DNA of 64,000 bases from Amblyornis subalaris (GCA_018881555.1 JACAXG010000108.1:2863299-2927298), one strand, 5' to 3'; positions 1-15,190 are shown, counted from the first letter of the stretch. A program made the numbers and translations. Notes: generated by a model from the letters alone, not told the origin.

Positions 1-1079
1 GCTTTTTTTTTAATTTTAGANAGCAAGGATGCTGTTAGTAGGATTATGGAAATAGACTTACTGGCAGGAATATGGAGGGGCTTTTGCTAGTAATCCTCAT
101 GTATCTTAGCTAAGTACTTTATTCTTTTGTATCTGCAAAGGCAGATTTTCCAGGAAGAATTATATTCCAGNAGAGGAAACAGAAGGAGCACGTTCACAGT
201 CTGAGGGCAAAAACACGGCACATTATTTTGTACCTCCCTATGTTTGCCCTGCTGGAAGAGGCATGAGGAAAAAAAGAGAGACCTCTTTGCAGGTCTGGGA
301 ATGGAACATGGTCCCTTCCTTCTGGGCATCCCAAGGTCTGCTTGCATTGTCAGAAAGGCTAAAAGGGTTTGGATGCTTTGTGACCTGCTGAAAGATCTTC
401 ACATGCAAGGTGGTAAAGGATCTCCTTTGAAGTCTCCTGTGGCAAGGAGAACAGAGTGTTTGTCCAGAGTAGTTCATTGGGTGCTGCTTATAGAATAGGC
501 TTTTCTTTCATCTCATTCTGTGGCAGCAGCAACCTTTAAAAAAAATTAGTAGAAGGAGGCGTGCACATTTGAAGTTCAATGTATGCAGCAGTAAATGGCT
601 GAGAATGTTTTCAAGACTTAAGGTTAACATTTTATCAGTCTGCAACACACTCAGGGTTTTTATACTCTTATCAAAGATTAATATCNTGTACCAGAGACTC
701 AGGGCTGTACTCTAATCTTGAATATACAGCTTGCTATCTCTCGGCATCTCTTTTGGTGAGGACTACTGAATCACTACTTTGTTTGAATGCACTGCAAGGG
801 AAATTGATCACTTCTGATTTCAATCTACACATCTCATTCAAATAGGCTGCAGAATAACACTCTGAAGATTTGAGTCTAGTGAGCTGAGCACCCAAAGATG
901 CCTTGCAAACAGTTGTAATTCTTCGCTGAATTGACTGACTTCCCAGCAGTAGGAGAGATCAAGTTTTTATATATTTATTTGGGGATGAACCGCAAGAACC
1001 AGCTAAAAAGAAAAGGACTAGGATCTACCTGCATCTGTGCAGTTTGTGTCTAAAACATTCAAATATACCTCTCATCATG

Positions 1080-1121
1080 TTGGCAATAAAACTGTTAGTC
1101 TTGGTAATAAAACTAATCTAC
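1080..1121. repeat. Imperfect 21-bp tandem duplication
   Basis: Two adjacent copies of a 21-base unit beginning ttgg(c/t)aataaaact differ at several bases. The open frame across it therefore repeats the residues GNKT, which is a by-product of the duplication and not evidence for a protein. Confidence 0.7.
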
Positions 1122-3814
1122 TATTTTATTTGCTTGGGGTGAAAAAAAATCATCTTTTTCATATTGTGAAGGTCTTTCCCCCATGCCAGTTCAGTATTAA
1201 AGTACACTCATTATGGGTTGTGATGAGCAAGGACTANTTATGAATGACACTTACACATATTGCGTTATTGCCATTTCTTGTGTTATTTCTAAGCAGTGTG
1301 AAAGAGTCAGGGTTGCTTCTGTGGATGCAAGTCCACACACATCTGCAGGAGGNCTCAGCTTCCTCCAAGAGGATGGGTAAGACCAGAGGCAAAAGAAGAG
1401 GTCTTACAGCGTCCTCTGGGAAAGATGGACTTGGCAAGCTCTGCTTGACCCCATTCCTCATCCTGCCATCATCACGAAATCCAGGAGAAAGGCTGCAATT
1501 CTAACCAGCTCTTGCCCAGAATTCCCATTCCCAGTGGTGGCCAGTGGATGTTTGTGTCTGTCCCAGAATTATGAGGTGTATCACCATGAGGGATCTCTGC
1601 TTACGGCTCCTGTCTCTAGCAAGAGGAGTAGAAATGTAGTGGCAGGAGCAAGAAAGTCAGTTTTTCTTCCCAGTTCTGTTCAGAGAGCCTAGTCTGGCTT
1701 GGATTTGGACTTTCTGTGGCTCATTCATCTGATGGGGAATCTGTAGAAAGAATTGTGATTCCCCCCTCACCCTTCACAATGGAGACAAAAGGTGGCTGGA
1801 GTATTCATTATCCACAGATATGAGCCAAGTAGCTTCTCTCAGCACTTCCCTTTGCTCTGACGAGGGCAGAGAGCACGCTTCAAATCCTCACAGGTGTGAT
1901 AACCCAGGAAATGGGATTTAGTGCCCAGAGGCATATGGGACTTTGTACTGATTTAAATAGTAACTGTCCCAGCCTGAGATTTCTGAATTTTGTTCAAGAC
2001 ACCAGACTCAGTCATTGTTCCGAATGTGTCCTCATTCCTTGACCTTGTCGCACAGATGGCATTGTTCTGAGCAGATTTCTACAGGCTCTAGCTAATTAAG
2101 CAATTAATTAGGAGCCCTGGCTTACACTGAAGCTATTGTAAAGCAAGAACTTCCGTGACCTCATGGGACCTTGTCACAGTGTTGGTCCCAAGACCGTCCA
2201 AATTATCTGTGTTCATCGTGTTCACCCAGTCTCAGTTTGGCTGACCTGAGCATCACCTGGGCCTTTCCTGATGTGTCCTCAGGATGTCACACATATTGGA
2301 AAGGTTCACTTTGTTGAATGTGGTGCAGACCATGTTGTTCTGTGACATTCAGTGTCTCTCTCTATATAGTTGAGACCACAAATTTCTTGTTTCCCAGCAC
2401 ATTCAGTATCCTCCACAGTGAAAATTAATATTTAAATCCCAAGGGCATTGGTTCTTATTCTTACTGGATCTCACTTTGTTCAATCTTTCCTCAATCAACT
2501 TTGTCCCAAAGCTTCAGATATTGTGTTTCTAATTGTGTCAAGCAAGATCGTTCTTCCTAGCAATTTGCAACCTGAGGATCAAAGGTAAAATATAGAAATA
2601 CCACCATTNGTAAACTCCAGCAAATATGTGAGCTGCTTATCCTGTCATGTGTCCCTATGTCTGGGGACATTTGTTGTGATGTCAGGAGGATCCANGCTTT
2701 TCCTGGTTTTGCAAGGATGTGGCTCTTTACCACTTTCTGGGAACAACTGTCACTGTCATTAATGAGGTGGCTGAGGGCAATGGTGCTGCTACAAGTGATA
2801 ATTACAAAATAACCCTGTCTGGTATTTATGTTGCTGAACAGAGATGGAAATGTTGGCTGCTTCAGGCAGACCTTCCATTTTAGCACGACCAGATGGAACA
2901 GGGAATTATACTAATGTGAGTAGCGAGAATAGCCTTAATTTGATGCCATGAACAGGTAAACCTGAGAGGAAAATTTGGCAGGCTACATAACACCTTTTTT
3001 CTACACAAAATGCCCAGTAAGACGCAATGTTTAGGTATGACACCTCTGGGGGTTGGTTGCACTGTCCTGCAGCTACAGGAGCAAACACTGGGTTATATAT
3101 AATGGCTTTTTATTTATTCTTTTCACCGCATGCACAGCAGAATCGTGGAGTCTGCTGTAGGAGAAAAATGAAAGCGGAAAAAGGAGAGACCTGCTGGGAG
3201 AGGGCTTGAACNTTGTCCGTGGAACCCTCCCAAACCATACCGAGTCCTTTAATCAGCTCCATGTCCCTTCGGTGAATCCCATAAAACTGTGTCACTCTGA
3301 GTTACGATGTGTCAAGGAAAATCTTGACTTCTTGCCTTAAAAAGGAGTAAGCCAGAGACAGCAGTGCTCTGAAAGGCAGCAACAGCCATGCCAAGGGAAT
3401 CTCAGCCACGCATTTTAGCCAANCCAGATGGAAGGGATGCTCAGTTAGGCAGCCAAAACAAGAATTGCTGCTAAAGACTGCAGTTAAGTATTTTAGGTGG
3501 ATTTGGATGTAGCTGTGGTGGAGATGTTGCCGATTCNTTTTTGATGCTGGAAGTTCTATAAGTTGCTCAAAGACCAAATTGTTCTGCTTTGCATATGCAA
3601 GAGAAAGTCTCTTGCTTTTCCCTAGNGAATTGATTTAAGAGAGAGGGGTCATGTATTTTGTAGAAAGCAAGTTAAAGTTATTTTTGTTATCAAGAGGTTG
3701 CTGAGCTTAATTTAATTTACTCCTAATTCCAAAGAAAGGAGAGAGAACCATGATGTCATGTCTCTTTAGCTCCACTCAGATGTTTCATCACCTCTTTTTC
3801 TGACTGAAATGACT

Positions 3815-3905
3815 CATGAAATCACAGACACTAGACATGGCAAAGACTTTTAAGTTCATCTTGCCCATTTGTCTGTCACCACCATGGTCTTATTCAGGAT
3901 GGTAA
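3815..3905 (-). repeat. Possible degenerate CR1 3' end
   Basis: The stretch reads like a minus-oriented old CR1 terminus. It has an 'aaatcacaga' start, then a 'gacttttaagttcatctt' block at the place where CR1 has 'gaccttnaagatcatct', then a 'tgtctgtcaccaccatgg'-type block. The match is partial and old, and a masking search would be needed to confirm it. Confidence 0.35.
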
Positions 3906-6900
3906 ACAGGAAAACTATGTTAGAGACAGACACAGTGTTCTCTTAAAGAATGGGGAACACTAAAAAATTCTTTACTCATTTCTGTACATCACCCTGGGTC
4001 TGAAAGTAGAGATCATGAAGTCAGTGGGGATGAATCCAATGCTATAACAAGTAAGGCTTACATCACTTCTCACAACTGCTTTGTCATGTGCTGTTTTGCT
4101 GACTTCCTTTCACGTTCAGTGGATTACTTTTCAGAGCTNATGGCTTTCATGAGTCACCGGTCGAACTCACTGCAAACAATAAACCCCTAGAGCATTCCTG
4201 GTGGGTGACATCTATGATTGGGTGTGTCAGGTCAAAGGGTAAAAAGTACAGCTGCTGGAAATAAAGGTGATCTGATGGAAATCCAGAGCTTGAGAGGCAG
4301 GCCTTAGAGCAAAAGCTGGTGGAAGGGAAAGGGTCTGTTATCACATTATTTTACAGAACCTGCCATACTTGGGCCCTGGTGCCAGTAAGAAAAGGCTGAG
4401 GGACACATATCAGTGACTTCTCAGGAACTGCAGTCACATACAAGCCAGCCTCCTCTCTGCCTCTCCTCACACATTCATTCATGCTGCTCTGATGTCTCTG
4501 CTGTCACTCCTGACTGAAAAGCCTATGTGCCCTGGCTGTCCTGAGAGCACTTTTTTCAGAGCTGGCAGTGTAGCTTTGCATGAGCAAATGCCAGCACCTA
4601 CACTTGGACAGCCACTTTTTCAGCTTGTTTTGTGGCACACGTGTTCTCTAACATCATGCCAACCCACTGGAAATCGTTATCCACAGGGCAACATGTGGAA
4701 ACCTAATCCATCTCTGATGATGTGTACCTGGTCAGCTCCCAGGAGTACTTTCACTGTGGCCTTAGCAGCCTGTGGGCGTGGGCTAATCCTCTTCTCTGTA
4801 ACAGAAGCGGCTGGGACAGCCCTATCCCACTGCTCCCCCTCCACGCTGATGCCCTGACTTCCCTGATTAGCTATCTGTGACAGGGATCTCTGTGAGAGCT
4901 CGCTGCCTCGGAGCCCCTGCAAGGAAGGATCATTAGCATGCAGCCTGTCTGCCTCTGGAAAATGATATCTCTATACCTACCAGCAAAGGATAACCACATC
5001 AACACCCAGTTGGGACTCCATTAACATGGCTCTCAGGAGGCAAATGTCTCTTGACATGAAATTATGTGCCACTGAGCATTTCAGCTGCCAAGGCTGCTCA
5101 TTAGTTCACAAAATAGTGGGGTTTTTTTCTAGTGAAACATCTTCAAACAGTATCTTTCANAGCCATTGAATCTGCTTCCTCGAGTGTCAGGGTATACGTG
5201 GAAGGGGCATTTTTGTACAGTTAGGAGCAGGGATCTCATTTCTGGTGCAAAATCCCAGCTAGGAATAAAGGTCTCAANGTCTTAAATCCATTTTGTCATG
5301 GCCCCATTCTCACTCTAATCTTGCCACTTCCTTTCTTCAACTGAAATTTCTTGAATAAGTCTCCTTATATTTGGAATATGTTGGTCTTGTGTTGGGAATG
5401 CCCAACACCCTCGGTCCCTTCCACTAGCAACGCCCCCTCTTCATTCTTCTCTTATATCTGCAAACAGAGACACGCCACCAAAACCAGTAATGGGCCAAGC
5501 CCCTGCTTTGACAGGGCTGATGGTGCTGGATCACCGTGAGGGAATATTAGATGTCTTTAAGTTTGTGATTTATACAGACTGCGCTGTATGGGTTTACAGT
5601 CTAATCTATGCACTCGCAGCTCTGTTGGGAGCTGTAAAGAAGAAAATCGTGTAATAAAAAGCCGCCTGGTCCTGACATAAAATTCAGCACAGTACCTGCC
5701 TGTGCCAACGCTTCCTTCTTTCTTTTGCCTACCCTTCTATTGTGTGGCACAGTTACCAGGATAATTAAATTCAATGTCTGAAGGGCAGCTAAGGCTCCTC
5801 GATGCTGCAGAGCAGAGGAAAAGGCTGGAGAAGAGCTGAGCAGGGAGAAATTCAGGAATGCTCCCCAAGCATGTGAAAAGCAGGAAGTATTTATATTCTC
5901 CTCCACACATACTTCAGGATGACTAAAACACCCTCGGTCCAGTGAGATGGGATTGATCTCAGAAAAAAGCTTTCTAGGGGTAAAGAGGGGGAAATGCAAT
6001 GCCATTTCACCTGGGCAGAGATGGGTTAAAGGTTTAGATGAGCAGTCAGGAATGGCTTTGCAGCTTTTATAGACACAGATGAAGATCTCTACAAGCTTTT
6101 AATTACTTTTCCTTATGCCTGTTTGCTGTGCACCAGAACTGATTTATTAACATGCCTCTTCTCTGTGACTAATTTCAGTTGGAAAAAAAACCAGCACAGT
6201 AATTTTTAATTTCACACAGCAGCAATCAATCTCCTTCTTAAATTAGTTTACTGGCTACTTCGATATGTGGTGCGTTTGCAGTCTTTTCCCAATGATCTTA
6301 TTTACAGATCTTGAGGTTGGTGAATCCTGTCCTATCTCTCTCTTCTAGCCAACTTTATTAGAAAACATAATGCCAATATTCTTTCAAGTCACACAGGCAG
6401 GTGAATAGGCCCAAAAAGTAGCTAATTTCTTCAAAGGCTAGAGAAGCGTTGACAGCAAACACCCAGTGCCTCTCTTCTCCCACCATTAATTTCTCCTTCA
6501 ATGGGGAAAAAAAAGGGCCCAATTAATTTTTCAACCTAAGAGGTCTTTCCAAACTTCAAAAAATTTCCTTAGGATCAAATTTCTGTTCTGACATTTCAAT
6601 GCTTTTTATGAAGAAATGAGAAAGAGGTGGGACCAATGATTAGAAATCAATTTTCAGCTCTGGAGATCCTGCATTATGAGATGAGAGGTCACCATTTCCC
6701 ATAAATGGGTGCATTTAAGGCTCTAAGATTTAATTTTCTACTTAAGGTCTATACTTTGTTTCTGAGTAATGGAACAGATCAAGACTCCAGGCTGGTTCTC
6801 TCTGAATTATTCTTGATATCCATGAAACTTTGTATGCTTTCTTTGCTTTCAGGTATAGTGTTTGTTTTGCATGATTTCTCACTTCTTCGTGCAGCTTTTG

Positions 6901-9900
6901 TGTCCTTTGACTGGTAAAGTGACATGAGACCTCTGTCACATTTGTAATGTGTTTGTATCACTTGCTCTGATGTCATATGCAAACAGTTTATAATATAATG
7001 TTTTGGTGAGTTTCCCAGATGGTGACCCTGCTGCTTTTTTAGGATTGCAGAAGTCAAGACTGCGTATTTCTAGACTAATATTTAGTTATTTTCTGCTTTA
7101 TTTTATTAACCTACCCTATACCCTAAAAATAATAAGTAGTNTCCTCCAGCAGGAAGAAAACTTTCATGGGTTTCTTAATACTCAGTAAACCCATAGTGAA
7201 CATCTAGGAATAGTTACAAATTCATACTAAGAGACTGTGTTGACAGATTTCTGGCCATCAAAAAGGGTTTGACAGACAGTTCAAAAGCAGAATGTTTTCT
7301 CTTTTTTCTTCCTCCCTGCAACAAAAGAACTTAAACCCAAAAAACAACACCTCAGTGAGAATGCACGAGTCAAAGCAAAACAAAAGGAAACCCTAGTTTG
7401 NAGCTAAAAGACTCCATGTCTCCACACAGAATTGCTACCCTGNTTTTTTTCTATGTTCTTTAGTGGTTGTAGGACTCTCTGCAGGAGCATCCTGGAGCTT
7501 CCTGGCAGTGCTGCATCATGGTCCAGCTANTTGCAGCTGCCTTCAAGCTGCAGGACAGCAGAGTATTGGAACCAAAATATTTCCCTTTTCTCAGAACCTT
7601 TTTACACTTCCCCAAGAAAATTTTCACAGGGAGCAGTCCTGTTCTGTCAAATGTCATAATACAGGCAAACAGACATAAAACATATCCAGAAAAAATTCCC
7701 AGCCAGGCCCTGCTGGTTGTTTCTGTGAATCTCAGGTTCTGCCTTGCAAGTTTCCTGGTGAAGAAAGGGCTACGAAAAATTCCCCCGGGGTTCTGTATTC
7801 CTGGGCTGCTGGGGCTCTATATCTGTGTCAGCTGACAGCTATTTCCTCCATTGCAACTTATCCACTTAGAACAGGAGCACTTTCAGTCCGTGCTCCGCCA
7901 GCAGTCACAGCTATTTTAATCACCCTCTTTTGCCAATTCTGGATCCTGCACATCGTTTTGACATGCACATCCTCTTCAACCAGATCATGCAAGCAAACAG
8001 CTGCTTTCGGAGCACCCCTATCTGNAAGGTTGCTCCAAATTACAGAAGGCACATATGTATATTAATATTTAAGATCTGTCAGTGACTATACCAGCCAGCC
8101 TGATGGTTCTGCTGAGATCTTCACTGCAGAAAGAAATGAACACAGTAACAACACAAACAAAAGCGATCTGAGATGTCTAAATCGTTCTTTTTCCATGGCA
8201 ACCTTCCTTGAAGACTAGAAGGCTGTTTAGGGGAAAGAGCAGAGTGTACTTGCCCAGCCTTTTTACACTTGCCAGGGTATGTTTCCCACTGCTGAAGACT
8301 TAGGTCACTTCTAGTGTCCATTCTTTCATGTTATGCAAGCTCGTTTTTCCAGCTTCAGACTTGCTGAGGAGCAGCAGTACTGCTAATGGAGTAAGCAGTG
8401 ATCCCCAACTTTTTTGGANCCCAAAGTCACACTTTTCCAGACCTTTTGAAAGAATCGATGCACACTGGTCCTGCCTCTCCCTTTGTGTACTGTGGGACCA
8501 TGTCCTCACCTTTGTGTCCATGGAAGGAACTTGAGCCTCTCTGCTCATCTGCAGCAAGCAGAGNTAGCATTACACACTAAGGAGGTGGACAAACTCCAGT
8601 GCAGGCTAGGCTGGTGCTTTACCATGTCTGTATCCTCTCCCAGTTGTAGTTGTGCCTTGTCACCAAGTGTNCTTGCTCTGAAGAGCTACCATTCCCACTC
8701 ATTTATGGTGGAATACCAACCACAGGAAGAGCAGGTCACCCTGACTCAAGGCTGGGACTGAGGGGGACCCAAAGCTGTTCTTGGCTCNGCTGTTTGGCCT
8801 GAGATCTCGCTTTGCCCCTGAACTTGCACTCTGAGATGATGGATGCAAAGGACTGATCATGTTCTTTGAGGCAAGACACCTGACAAGGTGTGAAANTGTT
8901 CTTTCAGTTGTNTAGTGGTAGCTGGGGAGGAGAGCTGGTGCAGGCACCAAGAGGTGCCTCAGATCTGGCTGCTGTTGCTACCTGTGTGTCTTTCTAGCAG
9001 AAAAGTGTTGCTAAGTTCCCCGTGCAGCCCTGGGAGCGTGTCATTCTCTGCGTGGGTGGGTGTAAAAAAGCTGTTGCAGAAAGTTTCCAAAGAAGCTCAG
9101 CAGCGAGAAGAGCTGCAGCTCAGGCCCATTTGCAAAACACGAATGCCACCTCCGCTCNGCACAGAGAGCAGCTGACGGTGGCAGGAACAGTGCCATTTCT
9201 TCAATTGCTCTTCCAATTTTTTCAATCCTTCACAAAAATCATTTGGCTCGAAACATAGGTCAGCTAACCAGGATCAAGGCAAGGGCAGCTTGACACACCT
9301 GCCACTGGCCCCTGGTGATGGTGAGAAAGGCTCGGTGCTGGCACTCTCATGGCTTTGGNAAGGTTGCAGTAGAACAGGGTAAAAGTCAGAACTGACCAAG
9401 TTCTCAATGCTTTTGTGAATCAAAGCACCCCTGCCAGTCCACTCTGTGTTACGAAGACCTTTGCCTTCTGCGGAATTTGCCAAGAGGAGGTTTTTGAATA
9501 AAACACACAAATGACAATAAATTTCAAATTCCAGAGAAGTTTAGGGCCACCAAAGATTGCTGCTTGAGTTCTTCAGCTGTTTATTCTTGAATCTTCATTG
9601 CAGCAGGACCTCTTATCTTTCTCCTTATCATCTTTCCCTTTCTCAGTGTGCCCTGTGAGANTGATTTCCTATCTCTGCAGGTTTTAGTTATGATGCTGCT
9701 GTTGGCAGGAGGAACCACGAGGTCACTCTGAATGAGCAGGAATAACTCTCCTTACACAACAAAGAAATATTTCCTCCAGCAGCAGACAGCTTTTCTGTAA
9801 AGGGACATAGAAATGTAAGTAGAAGCGCAATATATCTTTACCTCTTTAGAGTGTTTTTGGGGTTGGCATCCTTCCGACTGTGAGAACCTCCTCTCTGAAT

Positions 9901-10059
9901 TGAAAGGGCCTCAGAGCACACTGTAATAATGTTTGCATCCTGTTCCAAAAAGTGTTAGGGCCTTCTGCTGTTTCCTAGTGGAAGAGAGAAGTGTGGACAG
10001 TTAACTTTGTGTCACTAGGATGCTCTTGATAACATCTGTAGCTCTTTTACTGCCACAAG

Positions 10060-10205
10060 GACTTGTCCAGGAAAAGGGTCCCTATTGTAGTAGGAGCTCT
10101 ACAAATCAAAGACCTTGGAAATAATAAGAGAAATGCCTGAGCCTGTTCCCGAGGACTTACAGGTTAAAAAAAGTGAGGCACAGAGAGGGAGTAGGAGGTG
10201 ACAAT
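10060..10205 (+). repeat. Ancient L3/CR1- or MIR-like amniote repeat fragment
   Basis: A block reading 'cctattgtagtaggagctct' followed by 'acaaatcaaagacc', then 'cctgttcccgaggacttaca', then 'gaggcacagagagggag', has the same order as the 3' end of widespread ancient amniote repeats. Those read roughly: ...ttgtgctaggtgctgtacaaac..., ...ccctgccc-aagagcttaca..., ...gaggcacagagag... It is too diverged to assign a family by eye. Confidence 0.5.
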
Positions 10206-13200
10206 GGGAAAGTGCTGGTCACCGAGACAGACAGTTGTTTCAGACCTCTGGAGAATAGCTGCCATGAAGTCATTAAGCACTGAGCAAATAATTAAAACTG
10301 TTGTTTATGAATATTTCAGTAGAATATTTTCGGAGAGGATGTATTTCAGTCATGAAACATGTATTAGCCCAGTGAGGCAGAGACATGACAGGGAAAGACA
10401 GAGACGAGGAGGAAGAGAAGTGAACAAGGAAACTCTGAAATAATCAAATCCTTTTCCACTTGCATGACTTCCTGCTGAAATCTTCTGATGGANGAATGCA
10501 ACAGTTACATGAGACCAGGACAGGTTTTGAGCCTCACTAGAGTAACTCTCCTTTTGTAGCTCCACTGCTGCACTGTGGAAGATACTTAAGCATCCACACC
10601 GTTTATATCTTTGCATCCAGACTCTCACCTTGCTCGACTTGCTGCCACCTGTGGATGGGGCCCATCATCTTCCATAGCCTTTTGTGTAAAACTGCAACTG
10701 GGTGAATCAGACAGGTCTGTTTATCTCCACAAGAGGTAAGAATCACTCTGAACAACTTCTGAGAAATTGGTCCCCAGAGGCAGACTAGATCTTCCTGCAC
10801 TACTCTGCTCTTACTTAGNAACCCACACAGGAGGTGGATTTTAAAAACAGTTTGGCATTGACTGCCCCTTTCTTCTGTTCTCAGCTGGCTGAGGTCTTGG
10901 GAAAACTCTGGAACAAGGAAATCCAAGATATTTATCCTGTGAGCTGTCAGATCCTAAGGCACACCGGTTTCTAGCCTTTCCCAGGCTGAGGTGCAGCTCA
11001 TGACTTGTGTACTTTCAGCATTTCAGCTGAGAGATGGAAATTTTCACTGTAGTAGTGTGACATGTGATCGCTATCAGGAAAAGTGACATCCTGTATTTAA
11101 CAGGGAAGGAGTGTCTTCAGCTAGGTTTTGTAGGAAGAGCAAAAGCAAACTTGTAGCACTCCTCTTCCTGCCTGCATGGGGTGGAGTAGTCTCGGACATG
11201 AGATGGCCCAAATAAAGGGGCTTACATGTGGAAAGAGATTTCCTTCATAGATGCTGCNGTCCTATCAGATGCCATGGGGCATTTCCTGCTCCCCATACCT
11301 TAAAAGAAAGGGACTGGACAGCAAGAAGCAAAGTTCCTTCGGTACAAGGAAGGGAGCCTGCCCTGATTCCTGAGGTTTGCATTTGACAGGATGAGTCCTC
11401 TGTTCAACCAAGGCGCCCTGCTGAGGCTTTTATCCCTCTTCACACAGCGCGCCATATGGATCGGCTGCTCCCGCAGGGAATGCGTTTGTGCGTTCCTGCC
11501 TCTCCCCAGCCNTCTCCTCAGTGCAGGATGTGCAGGCAGGGACACGGACACCGACAAACAGCCCTTCACACAGGGAGCTGCAGCAGCTGTTGATCAGGCA
11601 TGACCCACCTGCTGCTAGACGAGCCAACAGGCTGGAGAGCAGAGATTTTGCTCTCTGTTATTCATTTCTTTTGGCATAAATAGCCACGCCAATTAGATCA
11701 TGGGGAATGAGACACTTGCTCTATGTATGCAAAAGAATGAGAGGGAAAGAGAAACAAAGCAGACTTCACGTTTTTATNTGTATACGCTAGAATAATTTCG
11801 TATTAAAAAACTTGAGCAGGTTGTTGATGACTACTCAGAGGCACAAAGATCCTTGTTAGCAATCTCTGCTCTCCCTGTTGGACAATGAGGACTTATGTTT
11901 GTGCGCTAATGGGCTTCCGCTGAGGAAAACCCTGCTCCTGTGGAGCAGTTTGTTAAAGGGAGAAGAGACCCCTGGGATGGCCTCTTTCTTCCACCAGCTA
12001 TGATCAAAGCAGCAAACATTCTGACTTGGGGCCCTGGGAAGCGAAAATGAAATGGTCCCAGAGTGCCAGTGTAAGAAGAGCTGCAGTGCCNCTTCATCCT
12101 ACTCCTTTCTCTTAGTACAGCAAGAGGAGGTTTCGGGGAGCAAGGCTGCATCGAGAAAACAACACCATGAGGTGGTTACAGCAGGCATTGCTGAGATGCT
12201 GGATGAAAAGAGCACCAGAGAATCCTTGGAGAGCCATGCCTCGAGGCAGTTTGTTTTCTTCCTGGGGCCAAGAATAGAAGCTGACTCAAGCACGATGGAG
12301 GCACATTAGCAGGATGTTCTTGAAATCANGGAACTTAAACCAGCAGCTCTGTGCTACAAGACCTGCAGGCTCCCTCATTTGCTCTTTTTCTCAACGCACT
12401 GCAGTTGTAGGGTCTCACTGGTCTCCCTGTGATGCAGGCAGACAAACTGCAGGGAGAAGCTGTTCTTTGTACTCGGGCAGGTGACTCATTCTTCAGTCCT
12501 CCTCTTTTCTGGAGGACTCCCCTGATTTATCACCAGCTTTCTGCCTGTTCACTGTGCAGTGGAAGGATGGGCAAAGCCTTTCTGGCTGACTCTTGGTGCT
12601 GCTGGGCTCCTTGCAGCTGCACAGGCTGTCTTCTGTACACCTACAACTCAGCTCTTCCACGGGGGAAGAGATGCATCTCTTTGAATGACACCCACACACG
12701 TGCAAGCCCTGTCCATTGAAACCCAGCAGCCCCTGCCTCTAAGTGCTGCATTTACAGCAGGCAGGGCTTCTGTTTACAAGAGATGAGGGGCTGGTATCTG
12801 CTGGCGTGACAGCACTGGGATGTGTTTCTGCTGGAGAACACGGAGTTCTTGTCGTGCGGTTGCTGACTCATAGAAAAGGCAGAGCAGTCATTTCGGGGTG
12901 CTGGCAGCTTAACGCAAGGTTAGACCTTCCATTTCCATGCCAACAGNGGTGCTGACGAACAGCAATTAATTGTTCCAGGTCAGCCGGTGAACTTTTCCCA
13001 TTGTGAAAAATGATATCCTGTTGAGTCTTCCTGTACTGAGTACGGAATCCAGAGATTCCAGAACGTGTCCTCCGGTTTCTTCAGCCNGTGTAGAGATGTT
13101 ACTGGCACTGGTAGATGCTGTTGGATGTTTGGGTATGATGCCTGTCTTACAGAGCATTTTTTTCTCCTTATTGTTTCTTTCCTCATCCAAGGATGGTTTT

Positions 13201-15190
13201 GGAGACTAGGCAGGCAGGAAGGAGAATATTTTCTTTGTACTGCGGTGATCACACTAAGTAATGCAATTACCAGGGCTCCCCCACAGAATGAGCATCCCAG
13301 CCAGGAATAATTTCCTTAGTGTCTCCCTTCTCGGCCGTGTGTTTTTCAAAGTACGTCCTCAAGTCTGCAGTCAGCAGCAGAGACAAAATACCCCCTAGGT
13401 CCAGAACATCTCTTCGCGAGAGTTTATTCACTTAAACCTCCCAGCCTCAACAAGAGGAGTTTATTCCTCAGAAGGATCACATTTATGCAGAAGAAACATG
13501 TGTTGACTGCTGAAAAGCAATTAAAAATTGAATGCTTAATGACCCAAATAGGAATTTATGCACCAGACTTCCATTGATTTGTTAAGACTTTGTGTGTGTA
13601 TACATACTAAGCATTTCAGAAAAGAGTTTCTTTGAGAAATCTTTTGTATCAGAGGGTGTTCAAAAATATTTTGGAAAGGTTTGATCATCCCATATGAGTA
13701 CATTTTCAAGCAGAACAAAACGAATGCCTTTTTTCACTTGGAAAGAAATTCTTCATCTGCAAGGTTTAGTTAATGTAGACATAGGAAAAAAGCACACAGA
13801 AATGCTCAAAAGCAGTGAGAAATAGTTCAAAATTATATATAAAAGGTGCTAAAATTAATTTCTATAATTAAAAAAATTCTGCTGGCATACATTTGTGTTC
13901 AACATATTTTTTTTAAAGCGTTTTCTGCTCTTGGTCAGAAAGAAATGAAAATTTTCATCTCAATCCCTTGTCTGTATCTCTGATTAATTTTCAACGGAGT
14001 TTGATCTTTTAAAACTTTCCTTCTGCATTTTTATCTTCTGGAATATCACAGTTGTATTTTTAATGGAATTAATTGACACAATTCAAACATTTTGGTTTGT
14101 ATAGGGAAGAGGTGTTAATCATTTTAATCAGAAGAGAAAGCAAACACATTAAATTTTTGAAATCACAAAAGACACCTGAATGTCTGCAAGAAGGAGTTAA
14201 TTTTGTCCAGGATTGTTTTCTGTTGCTGGTCAGAGGGAATCCCAGAGCTTTGAGACACCTGAAACACAAGTTTCCTGACACTCAGCTGGGTTGGCTGCTG
14301 TTGTCTGGCTGTGAGCCAAAGTCAGGAGGCAGGAATGTGCTGACTCTGAGAGCAGGCAGGTGCTGCTTCTGTCGGGGAATGGTGGTGGGTAGGAAGAGAA
14401 GGAACTGTAGCTCTTGGGATCCTGCTTTTTTTTAAGTGCACTGGGCTTTGCTTGGCACTTCCTACTTGCCCTTCGGACTTTGGAACACCAGCAGTTCTCA
14501 GGAGCTGAATTTCAGGCTCCCTGCTCTTTAGCTATCTTTCCTCTCTATCACGTGCATTCCCAAAGCAATCAATAGTGCAGTCAAACATTTTCTGAATGGA
14601 CACGAAAACTATCTGGCATTCCAGCACGGGTAGGTTCCCTTTGGTGCTTCCTACTGTGTCAAATGCATCCTTCTAACAGCAGATCCAAATCAATTGAGTC
14701 ATTTTCTTCTTGGCATGCCTTACCAAAGCTCCTTGCACCTTTTCAAAACCAAAGTCTTGCTTTGCGGGGAAGAAGACCCTTGTTCATGATCTGGAAGGTA
14801 ATGTATTGCAGAGCTGGCTGATACAAAAAGCTCAGTGCAGATTGATTTGCATCTTAAAGCAATACAATTAAGCTGGCAAATATTCTGTGTAGACACTTTC
14901 TGTATCCTAGTGACCCTGTGATTTGGTTAGATTTCTTTCTGGTTGATGGTAAAATAAAAGTTTAGTGGAATCTGAGTACCTTGCAGAAGCCTCTGCCTTT
15001 CCTTGCAGGATTTTTCCCCTAAGAGTGTGTACAAGACACAGATCTCTCTCTGGAGGATCTTGCAAGCTCAGAAACAATGTAATTTTGAGCCCTTTTCTGT
15101 AGCCACTTCGAAAAAACATCAATTCTTCCATTGTCTCCAAAGGAGAACTTGGTCTCAGACCTCTGGAGATGCTTTCCTGGCATTTCCCAG

